Assembly (NCBI GenBank): GCA_041390825.1
Contig: JAWKPF010000026.1
Span: 1 to 62,793 of the forward strand
Direction of reading: 5' to 3'
Source: Thermomicrobiales bacterium
Lineage (GTDB): Bacteria; Chloroflexota; Chloroflexia; Thermomicrobiales; UBA6265
DNA length: 62,793 bases
A program made the position numbers and the translations under genes. This document shows positions 8,608-17,117 of the stretch, piece after piece. The notes beneath the pieces are model-generated. The model was not told the origin of the DNA. It saw nothing but the letters and a program-made list of their open reading frames with translations, and did not search any database. Within the stretch, counting starts at the first letter, position 1. Every line of letters begins with the position of its first letter.

Positions 8608-9445
8608 GTGCGCGTCCTGGATCCGTTCAAGTGAACTGCTGAGCCGTTCGATCGACCTTGCGAAGATGCCAACGCCATCATCCCGGCAGAATCGATGCAA
8701 TCGAACCGCAGGGCTGTGACGAGACAATCCGTCACGGCCGAAGGGCCCCGTCGAGAGGAGTGTATCCACCTTCTCGAACATGGCCCAAGCTGTCCGCCAA
8801 TTCCACGGCGTCGACACCCAATCCCAAACCATTCTGACTTCTCAAGGCATTGGATCGGAACCTGGAACCCCGTTTTGAGCATGGCCGATCAATGGCGCCG
8901 GAAAGGAGACTGCGACACTACTTCCGTGACGCCGAGGGCGACCTGGTCCGATTGCGCTCGATTCATGAGCTTGATACTCTGTTACTGGTAATAACCTCTC
9001 GAGCAATCGAATCATCGTCACACACAGGGGGCATGTCTGTGGACCATCGCGTGTTCGATTTGCTTGTGTAAGCGTTCGCCACCTGCGGTTCCGGGCAGTC
9101 CGTCCCTTTGGGAGACGCGCTGGCGGCCATCAGGACTGCGATTTCCACGAAGTCGGTTGGCCCGCAGAGCGCCCTCGCGGCTGAAGGTCTTGCCGGAGAT
9201 GGCGCCTCCATATTCGAATGGAACGGGTCCGCGTGCGGCATGTGCCGCGTGGGGTGAGACCGCCGATCGCCGAACGGCCAAGAACCCCACACGGCTTCGA
9301 GGCAGCCGACGGTACCCTGGTTTGCGCGACCGTGCGCGCCCTGCAAATCGCATCGATTCCACTCCTGAAACAACAGATAACCGAAGTGCACTTGGCGCGT
9401 TTCCGCCACGACGCTCGAGCAACATCGCAACAAGGAGGATCCTGC
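8608..9445. other. gene-poor intergenic region (838 bases)
   Basis: This stretch separates hxlA (leftward) from the first secreted hydrolase (rightward). Several open frames occur (for example 8850-9071 forward and 8963-9433 reverse), but none shows a ribosome-binding site, a recognisable domain or plausible protein composition. It must hold the promoters of both flanking units. An AAGGAGG site at 9432-9438 serves the hydrolase. It may contain eroded coding sequence, which I cannot identify. Confidence 0.4.
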
Positions 9446-10966
9446 ATGGCCGCACGTAGCCTGGTCGCATTGTTGGTGCTATCGCTCGTGTGCGGGCCAC
9501 TCGTGCTGCAAAGCCCAGTGGCAGCACAGGACACCGGTGCAACGCCGGTTTCAGAGGCTTCCCCCCAAGCCGCTGCCACAAGCCTATTGGATTGGGCACC
9601 CTGTGAAGATGTGCCGGACACCGAATGCGCCTGGTTGCAAGTTCCCGTTGATCACAGTCAGCCGGACGGCGAGCAGATCAGCCTGCGCCTCGGACGCGTG
9701 CCGGCGCTCGACCCCAACACGCGAGAAGGGGCCCTGCTCCTGATTCCGGGGGGACCGGGCGCGGGCATCAACGAGATGCTGGCCGGCGCCTGGGGTATGC
9801 GCTCCGCCCATCATGTCGACGAGTTTCGCGAACGCTACGACGTGGTCACCTTCGATCCGCGCGGCATCGGCCAGAGCAACCCCATTCGCTGCGATCCCGA
9901 TCTCGTTCCGCCTGTCTCGCAACCGACCGATGAAGCTCCTTCTGAAGCGGATTGGGTCGCGCTGGCCGCGACAAATGGGGAGTTCTACGCAAGCTGCTTC
10001 GAGGCGACCGGCAACCTGATGGCACATCTGTCGGCGCAGGACACCGCCGGGGATATCGAACTGATCCGCCAGGCGTTGGGCGAAGATCAGGGATTGATCG
10101 CCTATGCGGGCTCCTATGGCAGCGCCTATGCCGCCGCGTATCTGGAGCAATTTGGCGACCATGCGCGGGCAATGGTGCTCGATGGGGTGGTAGACCACAG
10201 CATCGATATGGCGACCTTCATGACGCGCAATGTGCTGGCGGTGCAAGATGCATTCGATCGGTTCAGCGCCTGGTGCGCCGCAGATGACGCGTGCGCGCTT
10301 CACGGGCAAGACGTTGGAGCGGTTTTCGATGAAGTCGTCTCGCTGGAGCCAGTGACCAAAACGATCGTGCCGCAGATGCTGGCGGGTGGCGCCGATCCGA
10401 ATGCGGGTTGGGCGCTCATCGCTCAAATGCTGGCCGAAGTGCAGCAAGGCGACCGCACGACGCTGGAAGCCCTGACGGGCGTTGTGGGGCTGGCGAGCTC
10501 ATCGGCCGATCCGTGGGTCGTGGCCGGGAAGAACGGTCTCTTCTCCGGGGTACTGTGTTCGAGTTTCGGTCCGCAAGAGGACTATGCGTCGCTGCTGGCT
10601 GCGTGGGAAGCGGTTGCGCAATTGGCGCCGCGGTTCGCCTGGAAGTTCTGGGACGGCACTCCGCTGGCGCACGGCACAGCCGGCACCGGAGATTGCGCCG
10701 GTTGGCCACTGGCAGCATCGAACCCACCCCATCCCCTGCAGATCGCGCCGAATTCGAAGGTCCTCGTGGCAAATCCCACCCACGACCCGGCCACGGCGTT
10801 GGCCAATGCGCTCTCGGTCTGGGGGCAGATCCCGCAGGCACGTCTGCTGCTGGCCGATGTCGACGGCCATCAAAGCCTGCTCCTTTCGCAATGCGCCTAT
10901 GAGACCATGGCGAGCTTTATCGACGACCCAACGTCGCTTTCGTCGACAACCCTCTGTCCAGCCTGA
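9446..10966 (+). CDS. secreted alpha/beta hydrolase, tripeptidyl-aminopeptidase-like (S33/TAP)
   Basis: The 506-residue protein starts with a signal peptide ending near PVAAQD, followed by a low-complexity ATPVSEASPQ linker. The mature part has an oxyanion-loop motif LLIPGGPG (98-105), a strand VVTFDPRGIGQS (133-144) and a nucleophile elbow AGSYGS with Ser at about 223. The end, including DVDGHQSLL, fits the TAP-like C-terminal domain with the catalytic His. Such enzymes release short N-terminal peptides or hydrolyse esters outside the cell. The ATG at 9446 follows AAGGAGG, so earlier in-frame starts are rejected. It lies 24 bases before a second hydrolase of the same superfamily. Confidence 0.85.
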   Translation: MAARSLVALLVLSLVCGPLVLQSPVAAQDTGATPVSEASPQAAATSLLDWAPCEDVPDTECAWLQVPVDHSQPDGEQISLRLGRVPALDPNTREGALLLIPGGPGAGINEMLAGAWGMRSAHHVDEFRERYDVVTFDPRGIGQSNPIRCDPDLVPPVSQPTDEAPSEADWVALAATNGEFYASCFEATGNLMAHLSAQDTAGDIELIRQALGEDQGLIAYAGSYGSAYAAAYLEQFGDHARAMVLDGVVDHSIDMATFMTRNVLAVQDAFDRFSAWCAADDACALHGQDVGAVFDEVVSLEPVTKTIVPQMLAGGADPNAGWALIAQMLAEVQQGDRTTLEALTGVVGLASSSADPWVVAGKNGLFSGVLCSSFGPQEDYASLLAAWEAVAQLAPRFAWKFWDGTPLAHGTAGTGDCAGWPLAASNPPHPLQIAPNSKVLVANPTHDPATALANALSVWGQIPQARLLLADVDGHQSLLLSQCAYETMASFIDDPTSLSSTTLCPA

Positions 10967-10990
10967 ACCGCGCTCGAAGGAGATACGACC

Positions 10991-12874
10991 ATGTCGTCGC
11001 GCCGCACGCTTTTCTTGCTTTGTCTCGTTCTCCTCGTTGGCATCGTCGGGCCAGTCCAGGGAACTGCCGGCGCGCAGGATCTCTCGGCGGTCGAGCTCGA
11101 ACCAAACGATTGTGAATTTCTGGTCCAGGGGGCGGAAGACCCTCGGCCCCGGTTGGGCGACATCTCCTGCGGCACACTCGACGTTCCGGAAAACTGGAAT
11201 GAGCCGGAGGGCCGCCGCATCCAGATCGGATATGCCGTGCTGGAGGCCACCGGTGAAGCACCCGAGGCTGACCCAATCGTCTTCCTGGCCGGTGGGCCCG
11301 GCACCAGCCCGCTGACGAGCATCGAAGCCTACGCCAGCATCTTCGCCCCGCTGCGCGAAACGCGGGATATTGTGATCTTCGATCAGCGTGGCGCCCGGCT
11401 TTCATCGCCGTTGCGTTGTGAGGATTACAGCGCGGTGCTGGGGGTGGACCTGCCGCCTGAGGTGACGGAAGCGGCCGGCGTTCCCCCGGCAGGCCCACCG
11501 AGCGATGCGGCCGACCTGGATGCCGAGGCGCTGCTGCAGGCCGCGCGCGAGCAGTTCGGTCCGGCGGCACAAGCATGCGTGGCTGAGGCAACCGCCAAGG
11601 GCGCCGATCTGAGCCAGTACAACTCGATCTCCAATGCCAACGATGTGGTCGCGCTGGTAAAGGCATTGGGCTACGACGCGTACAACCTCTACAGCATTTC
11701 GTACGGCACCCGGCTGGCGCTGGAAGTAATGCGCTCGCATCCCGAGAGCGGGTTGCGCAGCGTCGTGCTCGATTCCACCTATCCGCCCGAAATCCCGAGC
11801 TACGAGCAATTTCCCCTGGAGCCGCACGAAGTCGTGATCCAGCTCTTTGCCGACTGCCAGCGCGACGCCAATTGCGCGGCGGCGCATCCCGACCTGCAGA
11901 ACCGGTTCGTCGCCCTCCTGGCGCAGTTGCGCGAGCAACCGATCGGCGCGGCCGATGGCAGGTCCGTTTCCGACCGAGAGCTGATCGCGGTCATGCAGAC
12001 CCTTGGGGGGAACATTCAAGCCGTTCCCTATGTGCCAGCGATGATCGCCGAACTGGAACGGGGTGAAACCGCGACCTTCGAAGGAATTGCCAGCGGATCG
12101 CTCTTTGACGTGCCGGACGCGGAAGCCTCCCCGGAAGCTGACGAGGCAACTCCAACTGAGGACCCAATCGCGTCCTTCTCCCCATCCCGGCAGCTCGTGC
12201 TCGGAATGGAGTCGGCGATCCTGGCCCAACCGGACGGAAACGTTCACCAGGTGTTGCGGGAGCTGGACTCGCTGCCGCATACGCGCCAATCGTTGCTGGA
12301 TGTCATCGGGCGCATGGAGCAGCCCGAACTGCTTGCGGCGGCCGATGCGCTGAGCGATACAGACGTGGAGCAGGTCTTCTCGGTGATCGAGCAGGAGATC
12401 ACGCTCGCGGATGTGCGCACGGTGGGTGTTTCAGTACCGCAGTTCTATTCGATCGAATGCAACGAGCGGATTCCGTTTCAGTCGCTCGCGGACATGGTGA
12501 CGTTCGCGCAAGATCTTGCTATTCCGGAACTGGCGCTGGGGGTGCCCGAAACGTTTGCGAAGGTGTTCGCCATCTGCGAGTCGTGGCCCTCCGGGCGGGC
12601 ATCGGATGAGACGCAGCAGCGGATCTGGAGCAGCGTGGCGACCCTGGTCCTGGCGGGCGCGTATGACAATCTGACCCCGGTCTCCTGGAACAAGTCGGCA
12701 TTCACGACACTGCCAAACGGCGTCTTCGTGCTGGCCCCGATGGCGGGCCATGGGGTGATCACGTTCTCGTCCTGCGCCCAGGACGTGGCGACCGCCTTCG
12801 TCACCGATCCATTCGAACCGCTCGATGCGACCTGTTTCGAGGAGCTCACGCCCGACTGGGCGCTGCCGGCGTAG
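10991..12874 (+). CDS. secreted alpha/beta hydrolase (S33-like)
   Basis: The 627-residue protein has a signal peptide (about residues 1-28, ending GTAGAQD), an oxyanion motif VFLAGGPGTS (97-106), the strand VIFDQRGARLS and a nucleophile elbow SISYGT with Ser at about 237. The catalytic His is probably in MAGHGV near the C-terminus. The family includes proline iminopeptidase-like and TAP-like exopeptidases. An acidic insert rich in EASPEADEATPTED near the middle (about residues 376-395) is unlike the fold and may be a surface loop. AAGGAG precedes the ATG. It is co-directional with, and 24 bases after, the first hydrolase. Confidence 0.85.
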   Translation: MSSRRTLFLLCLVLLVGIVGPVQGTAGAQDLSAVELEPNDCEFLVQGAEDPRPRLGDISCGTLDVPENWNEPEGRRIQIGYAVLEATGEAPEADPIVFLAGGPGTSPLTSIEAYASIFAPLRETRDIVIFDQRGARLSSPLRCEDYSAVLGVDLPPEVTEAAGVPPAGPPSDAADLDAEALLQAAREQFGPAAQACVAEATAKGADLSQYNSISNANDVVALVKALGYDAYNLYSISYGTRLALEVMRSHPESGLRSVVLDSTYPPEIPSYEQFPLEPHEVVIQLFADCQRDANCAAAHPDLQNRFVALLAQLREQPIGAADGRSVSDRELIAVMQTLGGNIQAVPYVPAMIAELERGETATFEGIASGSLFDVPDAEASPEADEATPTEDPIASFSPSRQLVLGMESAILAQPDGNVHQVLRELDSLPHTRQSLLDVIGRMEQPELLAAADALSDTDVEQVFSVIEQEITLADVRTVGVSVPQFYSIECNERIPFQSLADMVTFAQDLAIPELALGVPETFAKVFAICESWPSGRASDETQQRIWSSVATLVLAGAYDNLTPVSWNKSAFTTLPNGVFVLAPMAGHGVITFSSCAQDVATAFVTDPFEPLDATCFEELTPDWALPA

Positions 12875-13124
12875 CGTGAACTTCCTGCACACATCAGGAA
12901 GCGGCTTCGCAGCACCAACTCTCCCGGCTCCTTCGACCAGTGAGCCGGGCACGCTCTTGCCTGGATGATTCATGAAGCGCTTCGAGGGCTGCCGCTCCGC
13001 GGAACTGGATACTCGGCAACCCTCGATGAATCAACCAAGACAATGAGTCGCTCGAGACAGACCGGCGACAGGCGAGGCTGGTGACAGCCTGCGCCGTGAT
13101 CACTATGGGCTTGTCGACCGGGAA
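12875..13124. other. convergent intergenic region with small hairpin
   Basis: This 250-base gap lies between the second hydrolase (rightward) and asd (leftward). A hairpin with a seven-base stem, CTTCCTG (12881-12887) and CAGGAAG (12895-12901), follows the hydrolase stop codon. It has no T-run, so its role as a terminator is doubtful. Confidence 0.4.
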
Positions 13125-14180
13125 CTAGACCGGCAGCAACCCTTCGACCTTGAAGAGCTCAGCATTCAAAATGCTCGCGCCGGCCGCGCCCCGGATGGTG
13201 TTGTGCCCGAGAAGCACGTATTTCACTCCCATGATCGGGCACTCCCGCAAGCGGCCCACCACCGAAGCCATTCCCTTCTCGGCATCGCGGTCCAGATTCG
13301 GCTGCGGGCGGTTCGGCTCCTCGCGCACGACGATCGGGCGCTTTGGCGCGCTTGGCAGATCGAGGATTTGCGGACGTCCCCTGAATGCCCGAAAGACTTC
13401 AGCCACTTCGTCCGGCGTGGCGCTCTGACCGAGCTTGACCGAAACCGCCTCCGTATGGCCGTCTCGCACCGGAACCCGTGTGCAGGTGGCGCTCACCACG
13501 ACGGGATCGTACTGGAATCCGTCGTGCCACTTGCCGAGCAGCTTCTGCGTTTCCTCGGCCATCTTCTCTTCTTCGGTGCGGATGAACGGCACCACGTTGT
13601 CGATCATATCGAGCGACGGCACGCCGGGGTACCCCGCGCCGGAGACCGCTTGCAGCGTCGTGACCACCACCTGCTCCAGCCCGAACGCCTCTTGCAATGG
13701 CTTGAGCGTGAGCACCATGTGAATCGCCGAGCAGTTCGGGTTGGTGACGATGTACCCAGACCAACCGCGGTTCTTCTTCTGCGCCTCGATCGCGCGGGCA
13801 TGGTCCGGATTCACTTCCGGAATCATCAGGGGAATGTCGTCGCCCATGCGGTGAAACGATGTATTGGAAAGCACCGCGTGGCCGTCCTTTGCCAGCCGCT
13901 GCTCGATCTCCTCCGCTACTTCACCAGGAAGAGCGGAAAAGGCGATCGGGCTGTCGATCTGGTCCGAATAGTCCTTCACCACCAGATCGGCTACCCCTGC
14001 GGGGACCGTGGAATCGAGCCGCCAATCGGTCGCCTCACGATACGGGCGCCCGACCGAGCGCTCCGACGCAACCAGTTCGGCCACTTCGAACCAGGGGTGA
14101 TCCTGCAATAACTGCACGAATCGCTGCCCCACGCTCCCCGTGGCTCCGAGCACAGCGACTGGAATCTTCTTCGACGGCAT
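13125..14180 (-). CDS. asd: aspartate-semialdehyde dehydrogenase
   Basis: The 351-residue protein has the NADP-binding motif GATGSVGQ (12-19), the catalytic cysteine in TNPNCSA (C150) and the conserved QAVSGAGYPG segment. It reduces aspartyl phosphate to aspartate semialdehyde, the branch point to lysine, threonine, methionine and isoleucine. The sequence resembles the archaeal/fungal-like branch of the family. It lies downstream of lysC in the same direction; an intrinsic terminator sits in the 61-base gap, so asd may be expressed partly from read-through. Confidence 0.93.
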   Translation of the reverse strand: MPSKKIPVAVLGATGSVGQRFVQLLQDHPWFEVAELVASERSVGRPYREATDWRLDSTVPAGVADLVVKDYSDQIDSPIAFSALPGEVAEEIEQRLAKDGHAVLSNTSFHRMGDDIPLMIPEVNPDHARAIEAQKKNRGWSGYIVTNPNCSAIHMVLTLKPLQEAFGLEQVVVTTLQAVSGAGYPGVPSLDMIDNVVPFIRTEEEKMAEETQKLLGKWHDGFQYDPVVVSATCTRVPVRDGHTEAVSVKLGQSATPDEVAEVFRAFRGRPQILDLPSAPKRPIVVREEPNRPQPNLDRDAEKGMASVVGRLRECPIMGVKYVLLGHNTIRGAAGASILNAELFKVEGLLPV

Positions 14181-14215
14181 CTTCCTGTCCTTCCTCGAGA
14201 TTCTTCAAACAAGAA

Positions 14216-14237
14216 GGCGGTGGACCCATCCACCGCC
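14216..14237 (-). terminator. intrinsic terminator between lysC and asd
   Basis: An eight-base perfect stem (GGCGGTGG at 14216-14223 with CCACCGCC at 14230-14237) and six-base loop lie five bases after the lysC stop codon. On the reverse strand it is followed by TTCTTGTTTG, a T-rich tract. It should terminate lysC transcripts, at least partly, before asd. Confidence 0.75.
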
Positions 14238-14241
14238 TCGA

Positions 14242-15693
14242 CTATCCAACTTGCACTGGTTCCGCCATCAACCGCGAGCGGCGCTGGCGGCGCAGCTTCG
14301 CGCCGCTCGGGCGCGAGCCGATGAACTCGTCATGAATCGCCAGCAACGCGCGATCGGCGAACTTCTGGGGAATCGCGGCCACCATAGCCACATTCGAAAC
14401 CTGCTGATTCGAGGCCAGTACCGGCACGCCTTCACGCTGCAACACGGCCAGCATGCGGGAGAGCGCGCGCGATTGACCGGCCGCGCCCTGGCCCACTGCC
14501 GCCAGCACAGCAACTTCCTCCGTGCATCCGATTTCGACCTCGTATTCCCGCTCGCGCAGCACATCCTCCAACCGGGCGCACACGCGGTTGCAACCGCCGT
14601 AGTGGCCAGCTTCGATGAGGTAGGTCATGCGCCGCCGGCTGGAAGCCTGCGCGGCCAACACCACCTCGGTGCGGTCTTCGTACAACGCGCCGAACACGGC
14701 CGACGCCGCGCCGGAAAGGTCCTCCAGTTCGGGAACATCGACGGTCAACAGGATGAGATTCTTCATGACCGTGACGGCCTTGAGGTCGTCGCTGCTCGAT
14801 TCCCGGGTCACCAGTGTGCCCGGCTCATATGGGGCGAAGGTCGAAAGGATGCGCACCGGAATATCGAGCGCCACCGCCGGTCGAATCGTGCGCGGATGCA
14901 GCACCTTCGCCCCGAAGTGGGCAAGTTCCTGCGCTTCATCGAATCCGAGCTGCGGCACCTCGCGCGCATCCCGCACCAGCCGGGGATCGGCCGAGAGCAC
15001 CCCCGGCACATCGGTCCAAATCTGCACTTCGTCGGCATGCAGCGCCGCGCCGAGCAGGGTCGCGCTGTAGTCGGAACCGCCCCGCCCGAGCGTGGTGGTG
15101 GAGCCGTCCGGCGCGCCGCCGATGAACCCGGTCATGACGACGGTTTTGCCTTCTTCGAGCAACGGCCGCACCACCGCATCGGCAAGTTCCCGCGTGCGAT
15201 CGCGATCGGGCCGGGCCGATCCATAGCGGGCGTCGGTGGCAATGACACGATCGGCGAAAACTGCCTCGGCCGCATATCCCTTCGAACGAAGCATTGCCGC
15301 CATCATCAGGCTCATCGCCTTTTCGCCAGTGGAGACAATGCGGTCCGAGTTTCTGGCGCTGAGCTCTCCGGCCAGGGCCACATCGGCCAGGGTCAGTTCC
15401 AATGCGGTGTGCAGATCTCCGACCCGGATCTCAGTGTCTTTGCGGTCGGCGCCCTCGGGCAACCCTTCGAGAATCGACGCATGCTTGTCGACGATCGCCT
15501 GCACGGTGGCGGCCATCCCGCCACGGTCGCCACTGGCGGCTTGCTTACCGGCCTCCAGCAAGAGATTGGTCACACCAGATGCGGCAGAGACGACGACGGC
15601 GCGCGGGGCAGGTTGGGCCGCGGCAATGGCAGCCGCTTCCCGCACGCGTTCCAGCGAGCCGACAGAGGTGCCTCCGAACTTGAGTACGATCAT
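14242..15693 (-). CDS. lysC: aspartate kinase
   Basis: The 483-residue protein begins with MIVLKFGGTSVG, the aspartokinase nucleotide-binding motif, and has the family segment GRGGSDYSA (203-211). The region after about residue 300 is long enough for the usual two ACT regulatory domains. It phosphorylates aspartate, the first step to lysine, threonine, methionine and isoleucine. The ATG at 15693 is chosen because the protein then begins exactly at the family N-terminus; the frame is open to 15792 but that part overlaps the leader and terminator. An AGGA lies nine bases upstream. Expression is probably controlled by the upstream attenuator. Confidence 0.95.
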   Translation of the reverse strand: MIVLKFGGTSVGSLERVREAAAIAAAQPAPRAVVVSAASGVTNLLLEAGKQAASGDRGGMAATVQAIVDKHASILEGLPEGADRKDTEIRVGDLHTALELTLADVALAGELSARNSDRIVSTGEKAMSLMMAAMLRSKGYAAEAVFADRVIATDARYGSARPDRDRTRELADAVVRPLLEEGKTVVMTGFIGGAPDGSTTTLGRGGSDYSATLLGAALHADEVQIWTDVPGVLSADPRLVRDAREVPQLGFDEAQELAHFGAKVLHPRTIRPAVALDIPVRILSTFAPYEPGTLVTRESSSDDLKAVTVMKNLILLTVDVPELEDLSGAASAVFGALYEDRTEVVLAAQASSRRRMTYLIEAGHYGGCNRVCARLEDVLREREYEVEIGCTEEVAVLAAVGQGAAGQSRALSRMLAVLQREGVPVLASNQQVSNVAMVAAIPQKFADRALLAIHDEFIGSRPSGAKLRRQRRSRLMAEPVQVG

Positions 15694-15710
15694 GCGCGTC
15701 GATCCTGAGT

Positions 15711-15745
15711 CAAAAAAAGAGGCGGGAGCGTTTTCCGCTCCCGCC
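15711..15745 (-). terminator. attenuator terminator hairpin upstream of lysC
   Basis: On the reverse strand a perfect ten-base stem, GGCGGGAGCG pairing with CGCTCCCGCC (15745-15736 and 15730-15721), with a GAAAA-type loop is followed by TCTTTTTTTG. A closing A-U pair makes it eleven. It lies 18 bases upstream of the lysC ATG and after the leader ORF, so it would stop lysC transcription unless an alternative structure forms. Confidence 0.9.
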
Positions 15746-15804
15746 TGCCGGTGATGTTCTGGTTTCCGTCGCTCGCTCAGACGTTCCCCCATCTCCCGGC
15801 AGGC
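15743..15804 (-). promoter_or_regulatory. candidate antiterminator helix of the lysC leader
   Basis: The leader contains GCCTGCCGG (reverse strand of 15796-15804, inside leader codons 27-30), which is perfectly complementary to CCGGCAGGC (reverse strand of 15743-15751). The latter overlaps the base of the terminator's 5' arm by three to four bases. The two helices cannot form fully together, as expected for an antiterminator. A ribosome at the leader stop codon would cover the upstream arm, while one stalled earlier would leave it free. Confidence 0.65.
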
Positions 15805-15884
15805 ATGCGCTTGGTAATCATCATGGTAATCATGGTGATCCCCAGGGGCGCGCCGGTAGTGGTAGTGAGCGTTCGACTTCTCAT
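15777..15884 (-). CDS. leader peptide of lysC attenuator (35 residues)
   Basis: An ATG at 15884 opens a 35-codon frame ending in TGA at 15779-15777. The peptide has eight Thr, three Ile and five Met including the start; its core reads RTLTTTTG and then ITMITMMIT. Threonine, isoleucine and methionine all derive from aspartate, the pathway that LysC opens. The composition is like the E. coli thrL leader peptide. It precedes a complementary segment and a strong terminator, so ribosome stalling at these codons would favour lysC expression. There is no Shine-Dalgarno site, and the promoter places the transcript start at or next to the ATG. Confidence 0.8.
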   Translation of the reverse strand: MRSRTLTTTTGAPLGITMITMMITKRMPAGRWGNV

Positions 15885-15890
15885 GGGTTC

Positions 15891-15919
15891 ACTATAACGG
15901 TGCTTCCCGTCGGATGCAA
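15891..15919 (-). promoter_or_regulatory. promoter of the lysC leader
   Basis: On the reverse strand TTGCAT (15919-15914) and TATAGT (15896-15891) are separated by 17 bases. The -10 box matches the consensus at five of six positions; the -35 is weaker (three of six). Only six bases (GAACCC) separate the -10 box from the leader ATG, so transcription should start at about the A of the ATG. Confidence 0.65.
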
Positions 15920-16112
15920 CGGGTGATGAGCGCCATTCTCGTCGGCCGATGACCGTTGCCCGACGCAGTCGCGATCTCCTTCGATGCTGTCCGCCGTGAT
16001 CGCAGGACCGTTCTTCGGCTTCTTGCAGCGGTTCGCCCGAGTGTCGAATCTCAGTCGCGCTTGTCCATCGTTGGATGCCGAACGTACGCCGCGGCGGGTA
16101 CCATTAGGCGCC

Positions 16113-17117
16113 ATGAACGACCTTTGGACCGCGCTCGACCGCATCATCGCCACTGCTCCGGATGCGAGCGCGCTCCGCATTCATGGGCTGGGGCAAATTG
16201 CCGCGTGGCGTATGCGGCAGCGGGGCGAACCCGTTCCGCCCGATATCGAGCGCCTGGCGTTGGGCGCCGCCTATGCCTCGGTGACCGCCGCGCCATTGCT
16301 GCAGAAAGTCGTCGATATCCTGCAGGAACCGGTGATCGTGCTGAAGGGGCCGGAGGTCGCGCATCTCTATCCCGAACGCGCGTTGCGCACCTATGGCGAT
16401 CTCGACATTCTGGTTGCCGATCTGCCCTCCGCCGAGCAGAAACTCATCGCGTCGGGATTCGCCGAGCTCCTGCCGGGGAAAAAGGTCGACGGGCATCACC
16501 ATGACAGCCCGCTCGGGTTCGGCTTGCTGGCGTTGAACGTCGAACTGCATCGAGATCCGGGCTGGCTGCGGTGGCTCACCCCGCCGTCCGACCGTGAGCT
16601 TTTCGGCATGGCGGTTCCCAGCGTCACCGGGGTTGCCAACGCCTTTGCCCTGCCACCCGAACAACTGGCGCTCTATCTTGCCAGTCACGCCTGGCGGCAT
16701 GGTCCATACACCTCTCTGATTCACATGGTGGATATCGAGCTCCTGCGCCAACAAACCGATCCTGTGGAGCTGCACGCGCTCGCCCGCCGCTGGGGGATCG
16801 AGAAGGTCTGGCGCAGCATCTGCGCAATGAACGACTGGTACATCTACCAGGAAGGGACCACCCCAGGTTCCGTGCATCGTTGGTGGGCCCGGCATCTGGA
16901 CGACACCCGCGAACGAACCCTGATGGAGATGTTCCTGGCCAGTTGGGGTCGTGGGCTGGCCGCGCCAACCTTGCCCGAGCAGATCGAGACCGTCACCCAC
17001 GATGTGCGCTTCAGTTTTACGGTGCACTCCTGGCAAAGCCGGCGGCAGAAGATGCGGCGCATCGCGCTGGCCGCTCGCCGGTCGATGCGCCCGGCGAGTC
17101 AACACAAGTATGGATAG
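16113..17117 (+). CDS. nucleotidyltransferase-family protein (NTP_transf_5 type)
   Basis: The 334-residue protein has the nucleotidyltransferase pattern VLKGPEVAHLYP (76-87) followed by YGDLDILV (94-101), where Asp 96 and Asp 98 form the metal-binding DxD. This matches the NTP_transf_5 group found in exopolysaccharide and lasso-peptide clusters; the substrate is usually unknown. The ATG at 16113 is chosen because similarity begins there; the frame is open further upstream. It overlaps the next gene, an HPr-kinase-like protein, by eight bases, so the two are coupled and probably act on the same target. Confidence 0.7.
   Translation: MNDLWTALDRIIATAPDASALRIHGLGQIAAWRMRQRGEPVPPDIERLALGAAYASVTAAPLLQKVVDILQEPVIVLKGPEVAHLYPERALRTYGDLDILVADLPSAEQKLIASGFAELLPGKKVDGHHHDSPLGFGLLALNVELHRDPGWLRWLTPPSDRELFGMAVPSVTGVANAFALPPEQLALYLASHAWRHGPYTSLIHMVDIELLRQQTDPVELHALARRWGIEKVWRSICAMNDWYIYQEGTTPGSVHRWWARHLDDTRERTLMEMFLASWGRGLAAPTLPEQIETVTHDVRFSFTVHSWQSRRQKMRRIALAARRSMRPASQHKYG

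Noticed and set aside
8850..9071. Short forward frame in the gene-poor region before the hydrolases
   Set aside because: No ribosome-binding site and no recognisable family; the composition is not convincing.
14140..15708. Very long open frame on the forward strand opposite asd/lysC (522 codons)
   Set aside because: It is antisense to well-recognised lysC sequence; the length follows from high GC, and the protein has no known motif.
15694..15900. Lysine riboswitch upstream of lysC
   Set aside because: No lysine-aptamer-like arrangement could be recognised; the region instead contains a leader ORF and terminator consistent with attenuation.
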